Program-made: the position numbers and the translations under genes | Source of the DNA: Phragmites australis | Lineage: Eukaryota > Streptophyta > Magnoliopsida > Poales > Poaceae | Direction: 5' to 3' | NCBI RefSeq assembly: GCF_958298935.1 | Contig: NC_084927.1 | Coordinates: forward strand, 37,638,501 to 37,702,500 | Length of the DNA stretch: 64,000 bases | Shown here: in pieces, positions 10,629-23,402 of the stretch | Numbering within the stretch: the first letter of the stretch is position 1 | How the letters are laid out: every line of letters begins with the position of its first letter | The notes under the pieces: model-generated | Seen by the model: the letters and a program-made list of their open reading frames with translations, nothing else | Database searches by the model: none | Told to the model about the DNA's origin: nothing

Positions 10629-13600
10629 TTACGCAGCGGCAGTAGTGCACAATACACATCGCATACTAGACTCGCCTAACGGGGAGCCACCATCATCATC
10701 CGAGCCATTGTCGCTATCCTGATTAATGTTTGATTTCATCAATTCTAACCCACCTTCGAGGCAAGACAGATGATATGCATGGCAGCAGTAGAAAACAATG
10801 ACAGATACGTCCTGGATAGGCAAAGGATCGAAGCACAAGCAACAGCGGGCACCACATCTCGTTCTGGACTTGATATCTAGAGCCCGTACACTTGATGATC
10901 TCTCACTTCCTCGCGAAGATCCATCATCAACTCTGTTTCCGTGTACCTCCTCGTCCATGCTTGCCATGTAAACTCCACGTCGAGCCTCATGGTAGTATTT
11001 AACCAAAAGGTTAACACAGTCAGCCTGTGCAAGGCATATTTTGGACACGCTCAGAATTTCAGATGGGTGAAACATAGAGCAGGGTAGTAAACAAAAGATA
11101 GCTAACCTTAAGTATATCATTGCATCCATTCCGCAGTGAGGTTTCTGTGCGGTAGTCCGTCACAATTTTCACAAGGCGGTCTCGCAACCTATCAAAAGCA
11201 TGAGTAAACACTCGAACCAGGAAAGGAAATGGCTGGATTAAATGAGGTGTCTATCAGCTGGATTCGACAATATCGATCAAATCCTACAACAGTCATAGTT
11301 TTCTAGGGTTGGATCAAATGAAGGTTGTCTATCAGCTGAATTTCACGATATCACACGTTCTATAATGTTCATGACTCATGGCAATATCACCAAGGGGTTA
11401 TGGGTGGATGATTTAGAAACTGTTAGTGACTTCTGATGACAGACTCATCTGCTAAGGTTTCTGTTATATAACATATTTTGTAGGCTCTCAAGTTTTTTGG
11501 ACAAAATTGATTTTGGTAGAAACATACCGAGGTATTTCTAGTCCATCAGGAACTAAACTGACAATGTACAGAGGGTCAAGATTGCCGACGGTATGTTCCA
11601 GCAGCATTCCAACCTGCTCAACAGGTACAAAAATTGAATCAAGAAACAGAAGGTGTGTCAGTCTCAAGGAAGATTAAGCATAATCTGCTCCCATTACCAT
11701 TTCAGGCTTCTGGAGGCACTGTCTAATCAGTTCCTCCCATAATTCTTCATCATGTTGCTCCATAACAAACTCAACGGCCTGTATACAGTTCAAGATTTCT
11801 GTTACTATCCAAGCCTGTATATCAAGTTAGTTAATACAGCACACGATATCCTAAGAGAGGAACCTTGTCTATGGCTTCCAGTTTGTTTATAATTGTAGAG
11901 AGAGCTTCCTTAGCATTGCCCATTCGACCAAGGACGAAAACTTGCTCCATTACAAGTTCTTTTTGTGCAAAAATTTCATATGCCTGGAATAACAACAACA
12001 AATTGTCAAGGCAATGCTGTAATGCTGACTTTTTTATTTGTAAATATGACCTTGTCAAGCCTGTAATGCTGACTGGTACGGAGGAAGGGTAATAACATCC
12101 TTGGCTCGTAATCTGCATAGAGCTCCACCTATAGCGCAGACAGATCAGACTTATGAGTTATTGTCAAACACAAACTTGAGGTACAAAAAATAGGGGAAAT
12201 TTACTATAATAAGTAAGGCATTTACTATAAGGACTCCATGTTAAAAGGGGACAATCAAATACCTGCATATCATGAAAATCTTTTCCAGCATGTATGTCTG
12301 TCTCAAACAGAGCATGTAAATATAGATGCAACAAATATTTCTTGTCACAATTTTTGCTGGTATGCAACAACTGCTCCACGATTTCATATGGGGGAATGAT
12401 ATCACGATGTTGGATCAATAGGTGAACTGCTCTTTTACTATCCAGTATCATAAGATTGACAACCTGTAGAATATACAAAAGCAGTAAGTATTAAGGTGGA
12501 GGATACAGAAGGCTTTTTCTAAATTATATCTGTAACAATATCTCTGTAGAGTGCAACTCTGCATAAGTAGTTAAAACAGACAACAGGCCAGCCTTTAATT
12601 CAATATGACAAATGCAAACTAGAAGTATTATACTACGTCCATTTGGGGCCATACCTTATCATGAATGGCATCATGCAAGTTGTACTTCTCAATAAATTCA
12701 AATACTTCTGGCTTCAGGAGCTGAACAAAATGAGGTTGGATTAGAAATACAGACTTTGGTAGAACAAAAATACTTTAGCAGAATATGAAGCATTTAACTG
12801 CAATTTAGGATATACTTACTTCAGCATAGAGAGAGAATGCCTTTTCATATTGACCATTGACCACATACAATTCAGCTAATGCCTACAGTGCACATAAGAC
12901 CAAGATGTCAATCAAAGAGCTAAAAAGAATCAAATTAGATTTCACATCCATTAAAGAATATCCCAAACCCACCTCTTTCAACGGATCAGTCATCGATGAG
13001 GAGTTCAACTGTGGTTCGATGGCAGATATGACCGGTGAAGCGGTGTATAAAGTAGGCGGCCAAATTTTTACCGTAGTCAAGAGAAGTTCATGGAAAGAAG
13101 GATTGGTAGTAAGAGCTACAAGGGCGACCTACACGAGACAATCATAATAATATTGCAAACATATAGGTGTTGGAATGAGTCAGCAAAGACTTCTGAATTG
13201 GCACAGCACCTCATAGGCAGTATCACTCAGCTGAGGATTTTCTGTAGGTATATAAGGGACCAAAACAGGAAGTTGGCGGAGATGAGCAAAGTGAAATACC
13301 CACCTGTGGCATACAAGCTCTGATTACTACACATACACACCAAAAAGAAAGAAAGGATCAACTAACACAAAACAGACGGATCAAAACCCCAAACTTTTGT
13401 CATTGTTGTTATACTAGATCATATAAGAAGGCGACAAATGTGTATCAGCATATTTTTCTAACCTCTCCCATGCTGAAGGAGATCCTCGCAGCAACTTTGG
13501 ACAGAGTTGAGCAGCTTCAGCATACTTCCTTTCAATTATCAAGTGATCAAGGTATCTTGAACCCACCTGACATGAAATAACATCAAGAAAACTTTAATAA

Positions 13601-16600
13601 CTTAACTATTTCCTCGTGTAATTAGGTCTCCTTTTGTAGTTTTGGACAAGTTCTCATAAATGGGCTCATAAAAGGTAGAACAATTAGACAAGTTGTTAAA
13701 CATGCTACAATTAACTCTCTGAAAATGCATGGGACTAGGGTAATGTATAAAATAGATGGAATAAATGTATTTCAGAGGTTTATCTTTTATTTGCATTATT
13801 TGAGCCACTTTAGAAAATGACCCATTTTGCATGGAAACAACAGTTGGTGCATCATAGAGGTCCCATTTATTGATGAAAATGGTGAACCAGCATTAAATGA
13901 ACTGACCATCAAAAGTAGAGATCTTAGTCACAGGTAGGTGCCTATAAAATTTAAGGAGACATCCTCATCATCAGACAGATGATGCATACTGTTCTTCATT
14001 TACTAATCAAACTTAACTATTTTCTAGTTCACCTCATCAAGAAGCTCAGTCCGTCCTTGTCCTGCCTCAACTGCAGCCAATGCTTTTTCATGCCAACCAT
14101 GTTGAAGAAGCCAAGCAATATGATCTTCAGCATCTCTAATTGGAAGTACATATTATATCAGATGAAATGTGTCATGGATCTTTTGTTACGAAAAGGACAA
14201 AGACATAAGCAAACTGGACAACATCAAAAGAAATTCAAATATCTAACTAATAACATGGTTATACATCTAGTAGTCAAGACTCAAGAGAAATGAAATAGCA
14301 CTGTATCAGACATTTTACTAAGTGATTTTTTGTCAGTAGCTCGCTCACTTCCTAATTACAATTAATTGTTTTAGGCAAAACAATTGAGATCACTAAGGTC
14401 CTCAAAGTGACAATCAGATAAATTTGACATAATGAATTGGGGGTTAATATGAGCTTTTGCTTTGTAACATTTAAACAACCTTGGCTTTGCAACCACTATA
14501 TCCTTAGGAGACACAATGTAATACAAAGGTTCGTCGCCAGCCACCCACTGTCCACCTGCATTGCTACTTCCTGAACCAAAAAGACAAGAGGAACAGAAAA
14601 GTTTCCATCAAGAGAACCAAAAGAATGCCCATTACTGTCGGAGCACAATCAATTAAACCTGAGAAAGGTGCATGCACAAGAGCGTAATCCTTTGCCTTAT
14701 AGTGCTCATAACCATGAATAGGCAGAGCATCTGTAGTAAGTTCATCATTTTTCCATGATACAAGATGTATTTCTGGACGCTGTGCGGTTCCCTACAAAAT
14801 GTTAGAAATAACAGAAATTTATCAATCTTAGCAGTACGATTTTAATGCAAAGGTATCTGGTATATAATATAGATGTAATAGAGATTTACAGAGTGCAATG
14901 TAAGGGACAAGCACTGATGATTAGTTGATTACCTGGCGTGAAGGAACAGAGGTACTAAACTTTTTCTCTCTGTCATCCTTATCAGGAATATAGGCAAGCA
15001 CAACTAAAAGGTCACCAAATGGAGCAATCCCAGATATGTGGTAGCCTGTTTGGAACGAACCCACAATATCCACATACTTCTCAGAACTCGCTGTGGTGAT
15101 AGTCCTTTGTATGCCATTGAGTCCGTGAGATAAATCTGTTCGAATTGCTGCAATCTTGACGCTTGTTCCCCATCCAATAACTAAGACTGTATCATCCTAA
15201 GCAAGTAAAGATCAGTCAGTGCAATATGTGGATTTTCCATTGAACTATAGACGGGAAAATAAAATCTTAGACTGATGTGCATATCTTCTTATTCCCCCGC
15301 AAATAACACAACTATTATGCTCCTTGACATAATTAACAATATGATTCATTTATTCATAAACTGATGTGCATCATGTGCTTTCCCCCCTCTCTTTTCACTA
15401 ATATCCTCCGTCTTCCACTCACTAGAGTTATGATTTTCTTATATGCTGACCAAATTGAAATGTTCCAGTCGAGCTGTACATGGTTCAACTGCACTATACA
15501 TCATCCATATAGATAACAGAATTATTTACCTGCCAGACTAGGTGGGGAACTAAAAACTCTGGCCGGGGAATTCCTTTCGGTCGCTCTATGAATGCAATTC
15601 CTTTGTCTGTTTTCATATCATGCACTTTCACCCCTGCATCATTAGCCCAAGCAAGAAGGTCCGTCCTCCACTTCATAGAATGGATTGGTCCTTCACCATC
15701 ACGCAAAACCTAAGACATGAAGAGATGAGACAACAACCAATAAAGCTCACTGAATACATCAGATCATCTATTATCCCAAGAAAACCAAGCATACCTTTTT
15801 ATTGTAGCCTCCTCCCCAAGTCTTCTTTGTCAACACAAGCACTTGACCTGCTAAACCACCAGTAGCAAATCTCCTATAGTTCCGGGAATAATTAGGGTCT
15901 AAAGCAATTGCTTTCATGGGGCGGTGGTACTCAAACTTCAGTTTTTCATCAGTGAAGAGGCTGCTTATTGCTACTGTGCCATCATCTGAGCAGCTGCCTA
16001 TATATTCACCGTCCACATCAAAACTGATGTCATTGATAGTTGTTGTGTGAGCAGCGATTTCCTTAACCTACAAAACATATTGAACAAAAAGATGAGAATT
16101 GATGAGACTATAGCATTTCTACAGATGGGGGCAAAGGCATTGGTGCACACACTTCACAGGCATTAGAGCACACACTTCACTTTTACATATCACGTGTCAC
16201 TCTTTGGCTTCATAAGTTCCACGAACCCCCAGACTCAGAAATTCGAGGCAGAAAATATTTTATAGTGGTGTGATCAATATTACAAAAGAAAGTTATGCGT
16301 CACATGATTTGAAGCTGTAACGTAGCTAGCAGCAACCTCAATTTTCTTTTTACTCACATATATGTCTGGACTCTGTAGTTATGGTGTTGAAACTTCTCAG
16401 CATACAGCTATCTCAATTCAGTTAAGAGTTTAAGACAAAATCCTAAACGGAGGTTTCAAGAGGTAAACCCTCAAAACTTCACCGTTCAATTGGCCAGTAG
16501 TTTTGTACAACGAATCACTAGACCAATGCTAAAAGTCCTGACAAACTGAGAGGAAGCTTCAGGGATGTTCCAATGCCACGATCGTGGTTTGCTGCACACC

Positions 16601-16937
16601 ACAACACACTTCCCTCCCCAGTTCCTCACCACAATTCCCAATTCCACAAGCGCCCTGTCGCGAAGGGTACCTGATTGCCCTGGAAGTCGAGGATGTGGAG
16701 GGTGCCGTTGTGGGTGCCGAGGGCGACCATGCGGTCGGCGACGGCGATGGCCGCGGCGGCGTCGGTGGAGAGGATCGCCGGCACGCTCCCGCCCAGTCGC
16801 TGGTACTTGAGCCGCGGCTCCTCCTCCACCTCCTCCTCCTCCTCCTCTCCCTCATCGCCTTCCTCCTCCCGCTCGTCGTCCCTGTCGCCGTTCACCCCGT
16901 TCTCGTGCGGCGGGTGGCCGCGCCGCGCGGTGGACAT
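10629..16937 (-). CDS. VPS41: Vacuolar protein sorting-associated protein 41 (HOPS subunit)
   Basis: Nineteen minus-strand exons: 16671-16937, 15795-16067, 15530-15709, 14933-15196, 14659-14791, 14480-14570, 14033-14135, 13463-13566, 13210-13303, 12973-13128, 12820-12882, 12655-12720, 12263-12463, 12051-12128, 11864-11983, 11698-11778, 11528-11613, 11107-11188, 10629-11024. Every junction is GT-AG and the sum (2838 bp) gives 945 aa, close to known plant VPS41. After an acidic Glu-rich start, residues to about 400 form WD40-type beta repeats (ALGTHNGTLHILDFQG; CSDDGTVAISSLF). A helical clathrin-repeat region follows (WVFHFAHLRQLPVLVPYIP; ALAELYVVNGQYEKAFSLYA). The C-terminus carries a RING-H2-like zinc site (CCLCF, CCHAYHLSC, CVLC). 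VPS41 tethers late endosomes to the vacuole as the effector subunit of HOPS. No damage is visible. Confidence 0.95.
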
Positions 16938-18992
16938 CCTCGCCGCCGGCCGACGCGGACGATCGCGCGAGATCTCCCGTTTGGAGATTTTCGAGATAAT
17001 TTCTGGGGAGTTGGGGGGTCTGCGTGTAAATGTTCGGCCGGGACTTTTACTTTCTTGTGTTTGATTTGGTGTTCGTCTATCAATTTGTCGTTAAGGCTTT
17101 TAGATCACTCGAGTCGAGCCGAGTCGAGGCGGGTCGAGTCGGATGGCGTATGCATTCCCGAGCCAGGTTTGGCTTTTTCTAAGTAAAGTGGGATGTACAC
17201 GTACTCATCCATACACGTTATATTCATATTCACATATTTATATAGTTATGTCATATCACGTATCTAAATTAAATTATAGATATAAGCTAAACATATTTTT
17301 ATCATTTAACACACTTATATGGACAGATATCGATCGCATCGAGGTATCAATACATTTCCTGGCAAGAAAGGCTAAAGACTTAAGTTACCAAAGGACAAGA
17401 AGGCAATGGATCGTGGCTATTTCTGCCTTGTGCTAGCAGGCAGATACCACTGGACGGTTCCCAAGGGGAGTCCATCCTGTAAAAGTGACCGACGCGACGC
17501 TATACCGGAAGGCCTCTTCGGGGGTTATATAGAAGATATATCTCCTAGTGTTAAGTGGGATGTACAATCATGAAATTAACTCAATGGATGCCACATGTCA
17601 GTGACTGTTAATGCATCTGCAGTTACTGCAGAGGATCCCCACGGCACTTATATACGTATGTATGATTCCTTTCAAGATTGAATTTAAAAAAATACAAATA
17701 TCCATACTAAATCTAATATTCGAATCTAGATGGATAGGTTTCCCCGCAAGAAGCCAGGCTTGGCTCGTGGGGATCGATTGGGTTCGGGGTGAGCAAACCA
17801 GTTCGGCTGCTAGGCTCCAGAACCTTCTTCTGGCTCAGTGGATTAGATCGGAAGCCCAGCAATTAAGAATGGTGATCCACTGAAATTATTTTTATGATGT
17901 GTGATGATTGGGTACGATGCATAGCTGTCATGTTACTAATTGTTGAAGTATAATTGAATGGTTCATATTTTCTTATTAATTTTAGCTTCTGTATCAATTG
18001 TTTGGTGCATATAGTTTAATATGATATGAAAAAATAGAGTTTTAAGTTTGAGTTATGGTTGACGTAATTTAAATAATAGAATTTTTGTGTCAAAAAAAAA
18101 GAAAATCGGCGTTGCTTCTTGTTTCACAAACGGTATACACCTGTTGAACAAACTTAGTTTGAGGTATATATGCCAATAAAGCGAAGATGCTTCAACATGC
18201 AGTAGTGATGTGCCGCGTGATGGAACTGCAATGCCCGAGTTGGGCTCTCGATCAGTTCATGGCGTGCTCGTCTGCTTTCGTACCTCGGCGTTTTGCTGTT
18301 GGATCAGGGCCACCGTCCAAACGTGCCATTGTCCGGCGTCTGCAGGCATGTGTGATCCGGACGTTGACAGCATGGTGCGTCACGGAGGCACCGCCCTGTT
18401 TGGATCGAATTCAACAATCATCTCCTTTCTTTTTCCGGAATTTATAACGAACTGATCATCTCCTGCCCGTGTGATTCATGAGATGAGACCATATGGCCGA
18501 CCCATCCATTAACCTAGAAGAGCAGGCCAAATACTTCTACATTCACCACCTCTTCTCTTTTTTTCTTTTCTTTTTTTGGAAAAGAGAGCATCATTAATCG
18601 AGTAATAGCGTCATTACAATCCTGAAGCAGGACAAATGTGACACAATTCGGCGATTGCGATCTCCATACTACACAATGCACCGTTCTAATGGCTAATTGA
18701 GCAACTCCATGTGCCACTTTATTACACTCTCTTAACTAAACAAATTTTACCTCCAGAAGTAATGGCACAATACCTTTAGCTTCACGTACCATCGAGCTCC
18801 ATCTGGACCCATCATCCTCATTATCTTTATTTGTCTATAAATCAAGTTTTATTAACTTTTATCGTTACATAAAAAAGATATAACAGTATAAGATTTCACT
18901 TCTAATTTTTACATAGCTGAGATGCACATCACCAACAAAGAGAAGAAAAAGAATAAAAACAGAAAATGCGCAAGGATGTCATTTGCAAGCAA
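16938..18992. other. VPS41 upstream region and intergenic DNA
   Basis: The part next to 16938 should hold the VPS41 promoter and 5' UTR. A short array of 'cgagtcgag/cgggtcgag' motifs lies at about 17108-17141. The remainder to 18992 is AT-rich with scattered simple sequence and no convincing exon. Confidence 0.5.
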
Positions 18993-20156
18993 TCAGAATT
19001 CTACAATCACCCTTTGGCATGCCCACTCCGCGGCAAGTTTTCGCTGACGCAGCTGCAGTCTCTCGATTCGCCAAGATGAAAGGATGACTTGACCTTGATG
19101 ATCTCTAATAATAATACCGATACTAGCTTCTCCTGTATTTGCCCGAAATGCTCCATCAGCATTTAATTTAGCCCATCCTAGAGGAGTAGTTGCCCACTTA
19201 TGTTGCTTTTTCATACTGTCATCGTTCTTTGTAACACACCGCTTTCAAATTTCACTTACAGTCCAGCCCGTATTATATTGAACGGACTCATATATGTATA
19301 GCACATCTCTTACACTTTCACTCTCGTTTCGTATAAAAAGTTTAACCCCAAGGTGTTATGTTCGGAACACAACGGCTTATAAGTCGGTCTCAATCTATTT
19401 AAATTACCAAAGTGATATTAAACTCACTATACCGAAACACTTAGCCATACGAGTTAAAACCTGAACACTAATAGACTGAGTTATTACTGTCTTCTTATTA
19501 ATTGCCTTCTCGTCTACCAGCTTTGCATTGCCCTTCCCACTTGTATCACGTTTTTGCCGGATCTGAAACAGTGACTCGCAATACTTATGCAATAAGACAG
19601 CGGAGCCTATCACCGAGACCTCTCCTTCAGCGAATATGATAGCATTACGCATATGCCAGGATCTCCATAGCATCATGAGAATATGGATTCTAATGTCGCG
19701 CCTTCATCAACTGAATCAAGGAATATTAACAGCCAGTCAGGTCCACACTTTCTGAAACACTCCTCTTTCGGCAAACACCAGGATTGTCGCATGATATCAC
19801 GCAACGCCCTGCGTTTTGTAAAGTTGACCATCTCGTGACGCCTATCCTCCTCCTCCCTTCCACACAAATTTTACATGTAGCATCCAGGATTAGTCTCCTG
19901 CGCGCCTTCGATTGAGTTGTGTAGCTAAGCCTTCAGTAGCAAGTTCCCATGCAAAAGTTCACACTTTTTGTGGTACATTTGTTTTCCGTATGACCTGCCA
20001 AAGCTTCCTATCGCCACTTCCGGCACTACTACTTTCTCCTATCTGATTATTTAAATCTCGCAGCTGCAGCCCAAGTCTATATGCATTCCGAACAGAAAAT
20101 ATGCATGTTTTCTCATGTTGCGATGCTAGAAAACCATCTGAGGGAGCTGAAGACAA
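18993..20156 (-). pseudogene. Decayed non-LTR retrotransposon (LINE) ORF2 C-terminal part
   Basis: Minus-strand reading fragments follow each other in the order expected for the end of a plant LINE polyprotein. First comes FSVRNAYRLGLQL with KLWQVIRKTNVPQKV (19959-20156), the reverse-transcriptase zinc-binding region. LCGREEED-like sequence with KRRALRDIMRQSW and GPDWLLIFLDSVDE follows (19673-19867). Then comes MMLWRSWHMRNAIIFAEGE (19404-19676) and finally an RNase H-like segment, AKLNADGAFRANTGEASIGI (18993-19214). The pieces are in different frames with stops between, so the copy is dead. The RNA-copying domain proper, which would lie further right, was not found. Confidence 0.75.
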
Positions 20157-23100
20157 TCAAATTCAAAGGATTTCTTTTGATTGTATTGTGATAAAGAATT
20201 GTTGGATCTTTCTTTGAGAAACATGTGTGTTGATGCTGGTGAGATGCACGGGTTGTAGGTAGTCTTTCACATGGAGTATTCCAAGTTTATCGTATCCACA
20301 ATGATCAATGAGTAAACCCAATAATATTAGCTACTTTATATTAACAGATTAGTTCTATTCATGAATGCAATTGTATAGAGATGTTGGACCATTGCAACAG
20401 ATATGAAACAGATATATCAACAAGCCATAGCTACATATTAATTAAGCTAGCTCTATCTCGGTAGCTTATCACTTGTGATTCTTATCCAAAAAGATAATTA
20501 TTGCATGATATATGAGAAGTATTTTTAAATCTATTATTTCCCTCGGTTATCACCTACTAAGACCACATAGACTCCCTAATTCTTTGTCGCGTCGTAGGAT
20601 AATTTAATTCTATTGGTTTTAGTGAATACAACCTAGCATGTAGACTCGCAACTAATAAACGTTGGATACATACCAAAAGTCTATAAGGCCAGTATAAAAC
20701 TAGGATCTACCAGTGATTGACTAACAGGTCTAATCACCACGATTATATTTACTAGCTAGTCATCTAGTCGCAAACTAGACAAAGAACAAAACATACTATG
20801 ATGATCAAGACCGAAGGAAAACAAGATCGCCAGCTTATGATAAAAGCAAATAATACTTCTTAATTGATACATGCACTGTCGTCGTCTGCATACCTTGATG
20901 ACGATAGATCTAACTCTGAACCTCAATCTAATTAGAATCCAAATGTTTAATTAGATCGTCTAGACCAGTCTAACTAACCTAAACAACTAAAACTAAAGGG
21001 GTGTGAATTTTCACAAATGTAGCCCGGAGGTACGATGCCCACTAAAAAAGAAGTTCCACTAAAGACACTATACTAAGGAGACAATCCCTTTTTGTATAAA
21101 TAACATGGACTCTTGCAGCTGTCTAAGCAATACTGATATCTCCTCCTGCTTAAATAGCAATTGGACTGACATTGAGAACTAGAGCAACCAATCTATATAG
21201 GAATCGTCGCCAGTGTGTCATCCGCGCCATCGAGCCATCACACCACCGAGCCCCTACGTCGGTGGCCACGTCGTCATCGCCTCTCGGCACCATCCACTTG
21301 TTCTCATCATCGTCACATGCGCCAATTCAAGTCAATGCCTTCTGCCGCAACTCTATGCCATCGCCGCCTCCCCGTCGAGGCCTCCGCTACGGCAACCAGT
21401 CGAGTCATCAGCCAGATCACGCTAATTTTGTGTACCTATGCGCCCGTGCTGGTGTTTTAGGCTTGCACCCCTCTCCATGACAACGTTCACGGCACCCTGC
21501 TCTCGGCTACCTCGGCAATAAAAATGCTACCATCCGCATGAGTTACTCATCGGTTTCTCCAGTCACAACATCTGCATCATATTGTTTCAGCTGCGGAAGA
21601 TGTCATTCTTCTTTTTCTTCAGTCCCATCGTCTGCGACGCTCCCGCTGCGAGTGTGGAAGGATGTTAGAGTATATTTGGGATATGATAGTTTATAATTGA
21701 TTGTAATCTTATAATACATGCCTTATCTTAGAAAAGATTTCTTACCCTTAAACTTTCTACTCTATATATTTCATGATTAAACCTTAGTATAATACATTGA
21801 GCACGTTAACCAATCCTGTATTCTATCTTCAACCATCTGAGGAATGCCGTGGCCCAGCATTTTGCTAGTTGGTTGAAACTTAGACAGCCAGACAACGTCG
21901 CACCGAGCGCCGCCCGTCGGCAGACGACGCATCCTCCACGCAACACACACACCGGCGCGGCGGCGACACGACCTGGCATGGGCTGGGTAGGGCGGTAGCC
22001 GTGACCCGGGAGACCGAAAACGCAACGCACGGAGCTGGCGACGGCGACTTGACCGAACGGGGACCGGCGGAATCAGCAAAACCACGGCACCGAAGCAACC
22101 GCCAAGCAGTTGAAGTCCGCCCGTGAGCCGTGACCAACTCACCGCCACCATGCCCGGTTGTGCTGTACTTGCACATGTACGAGGGAGCACTGGAATGCTA
22201 GTTGCTACGCACGTCCCGACTTGCGAGGTCGCGTGGTCCACGCTGAAGCTGAGGCTGAGCTGCTAGTAGAGTAGTGAGAAATTATTATTAATTTTTTTAC
22301 TCTTATCTAGATATTTGCTTACCAAACCATATGGAAATAATTTTTATTTTTAAATTTAGATATTTATGAATCATATTTGATATGGGCTCTTGGTTTTCGA
22401 ATTTAGCTATTTATTAATTGAATTTGATATGGGTATTTGATTTAATCTAGACCGTTAGATGTTTATAATAATAAATGGTCTAGATTATTTTTTTATTAAT
22501 ATGGTTATTTCGTGACATTGAGAGCCAACGTGGTGCCTTCTTTTTACCTAAAAAATAATATAATAGATTTTTCGTCACTATTTAGATGATGTTTTAAAGG
22601 TTGAAAGTAAATGAACATAATATTTTAATGATTTTTGCAAATATCGACTGTTGATCGGGCTATTAGGCTTTGTCGTCCGGCTTAGGCGATAGGGGTGTAT
22701 TTCTTTTTTCAATTAATGTGGTAATTTTATAACTTTGAGAATGAATCTGTGTCTTATTTTTCTACTCAAATAATAATATAATAGATGTGAGATGCACCTC
22801 GATTTGCTCTGGTCCAGTCTCTTCACTCTGCTGCAAGACTGCAACTCGATTTGCACCAACAAGTAGCTTGTGCGTGTTGGCGACCGTGCCGTGCCATTTT
22901 GGATTGAACCGGAACTGTTTGTCCATCTGGCTGGAGCTTGGCTGCACACACTCTGGAATCTGGACTCTGACCCTTGTTCTGTATTTGGAACAGCAGATTC
23001 GGTCCCCAGCGGATGAATCCTCCTACCTGTCTAATCTTATCCCGAACAAAGACGAAAGCTGTTGTAATGCACTAGCTTTCTGACAGTAACTTACCTGCTC

Positions 23101-23402
23101 AAAAAACTTTCACAACGGAAAGAGGGAGCTGAGATCATGGTATGTCCAAAAGATGCATTTTTATCCCCCTTATGGATGAAATCACAGTGAAGTTGCAGAA
23201 AAAAGAATACTAGAAGAAAGCAACAAGGGACAACGGTAAAAACTTTACATCCCTTTCATTCTTGCTCATCTATCTCACTCACAACCGGCACAACACAAAG
23301 GAAAAGGATCAATGCACCACCGAATTATCTTTACAAAAGGGATCAAGAGAAAAATGCAAGCTATGTGACAACCTCACCAAAAAAGATGTTGATGATTCTC
23401 CA
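20157..23402. other. Repeat-rich intergenic DNA
   Basis: No supported gene. 21172-22260 contains GC-richer stretches with overlapping short frames on both strands that match nothing recognisable. At about 22490-22570 and 22710-22790 an imperfect direct repeat occurs ('attaatatggttatttcgtg' against 'attaatgtggtaattttata', both followed by 'aataatataatagat'), which suggests two related mobile fragments. Confidence 0.4.
21664..21790. repeat. Possible LTR fragment
   Basis: The segment starts TGTTAGAGTATATTTGGG and has a TATA-like 'ctctatatatttcatgatta' followed by 'agtataatacattgagca', an arrangement found in short LTRs of grass Copia-type elements. No second LTR or polyprotein was found nearby, so a solo LTR or fragment is the most that can be said. 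Confidence 0.3.

Noticed and set aside
21172..22241. GC-rich frames on both strands that could be a gene
   Set aside because: Overlapping low-complexity frames without motif or splice continuity; next to an LTR-like fragment, so probably repeat DNA.
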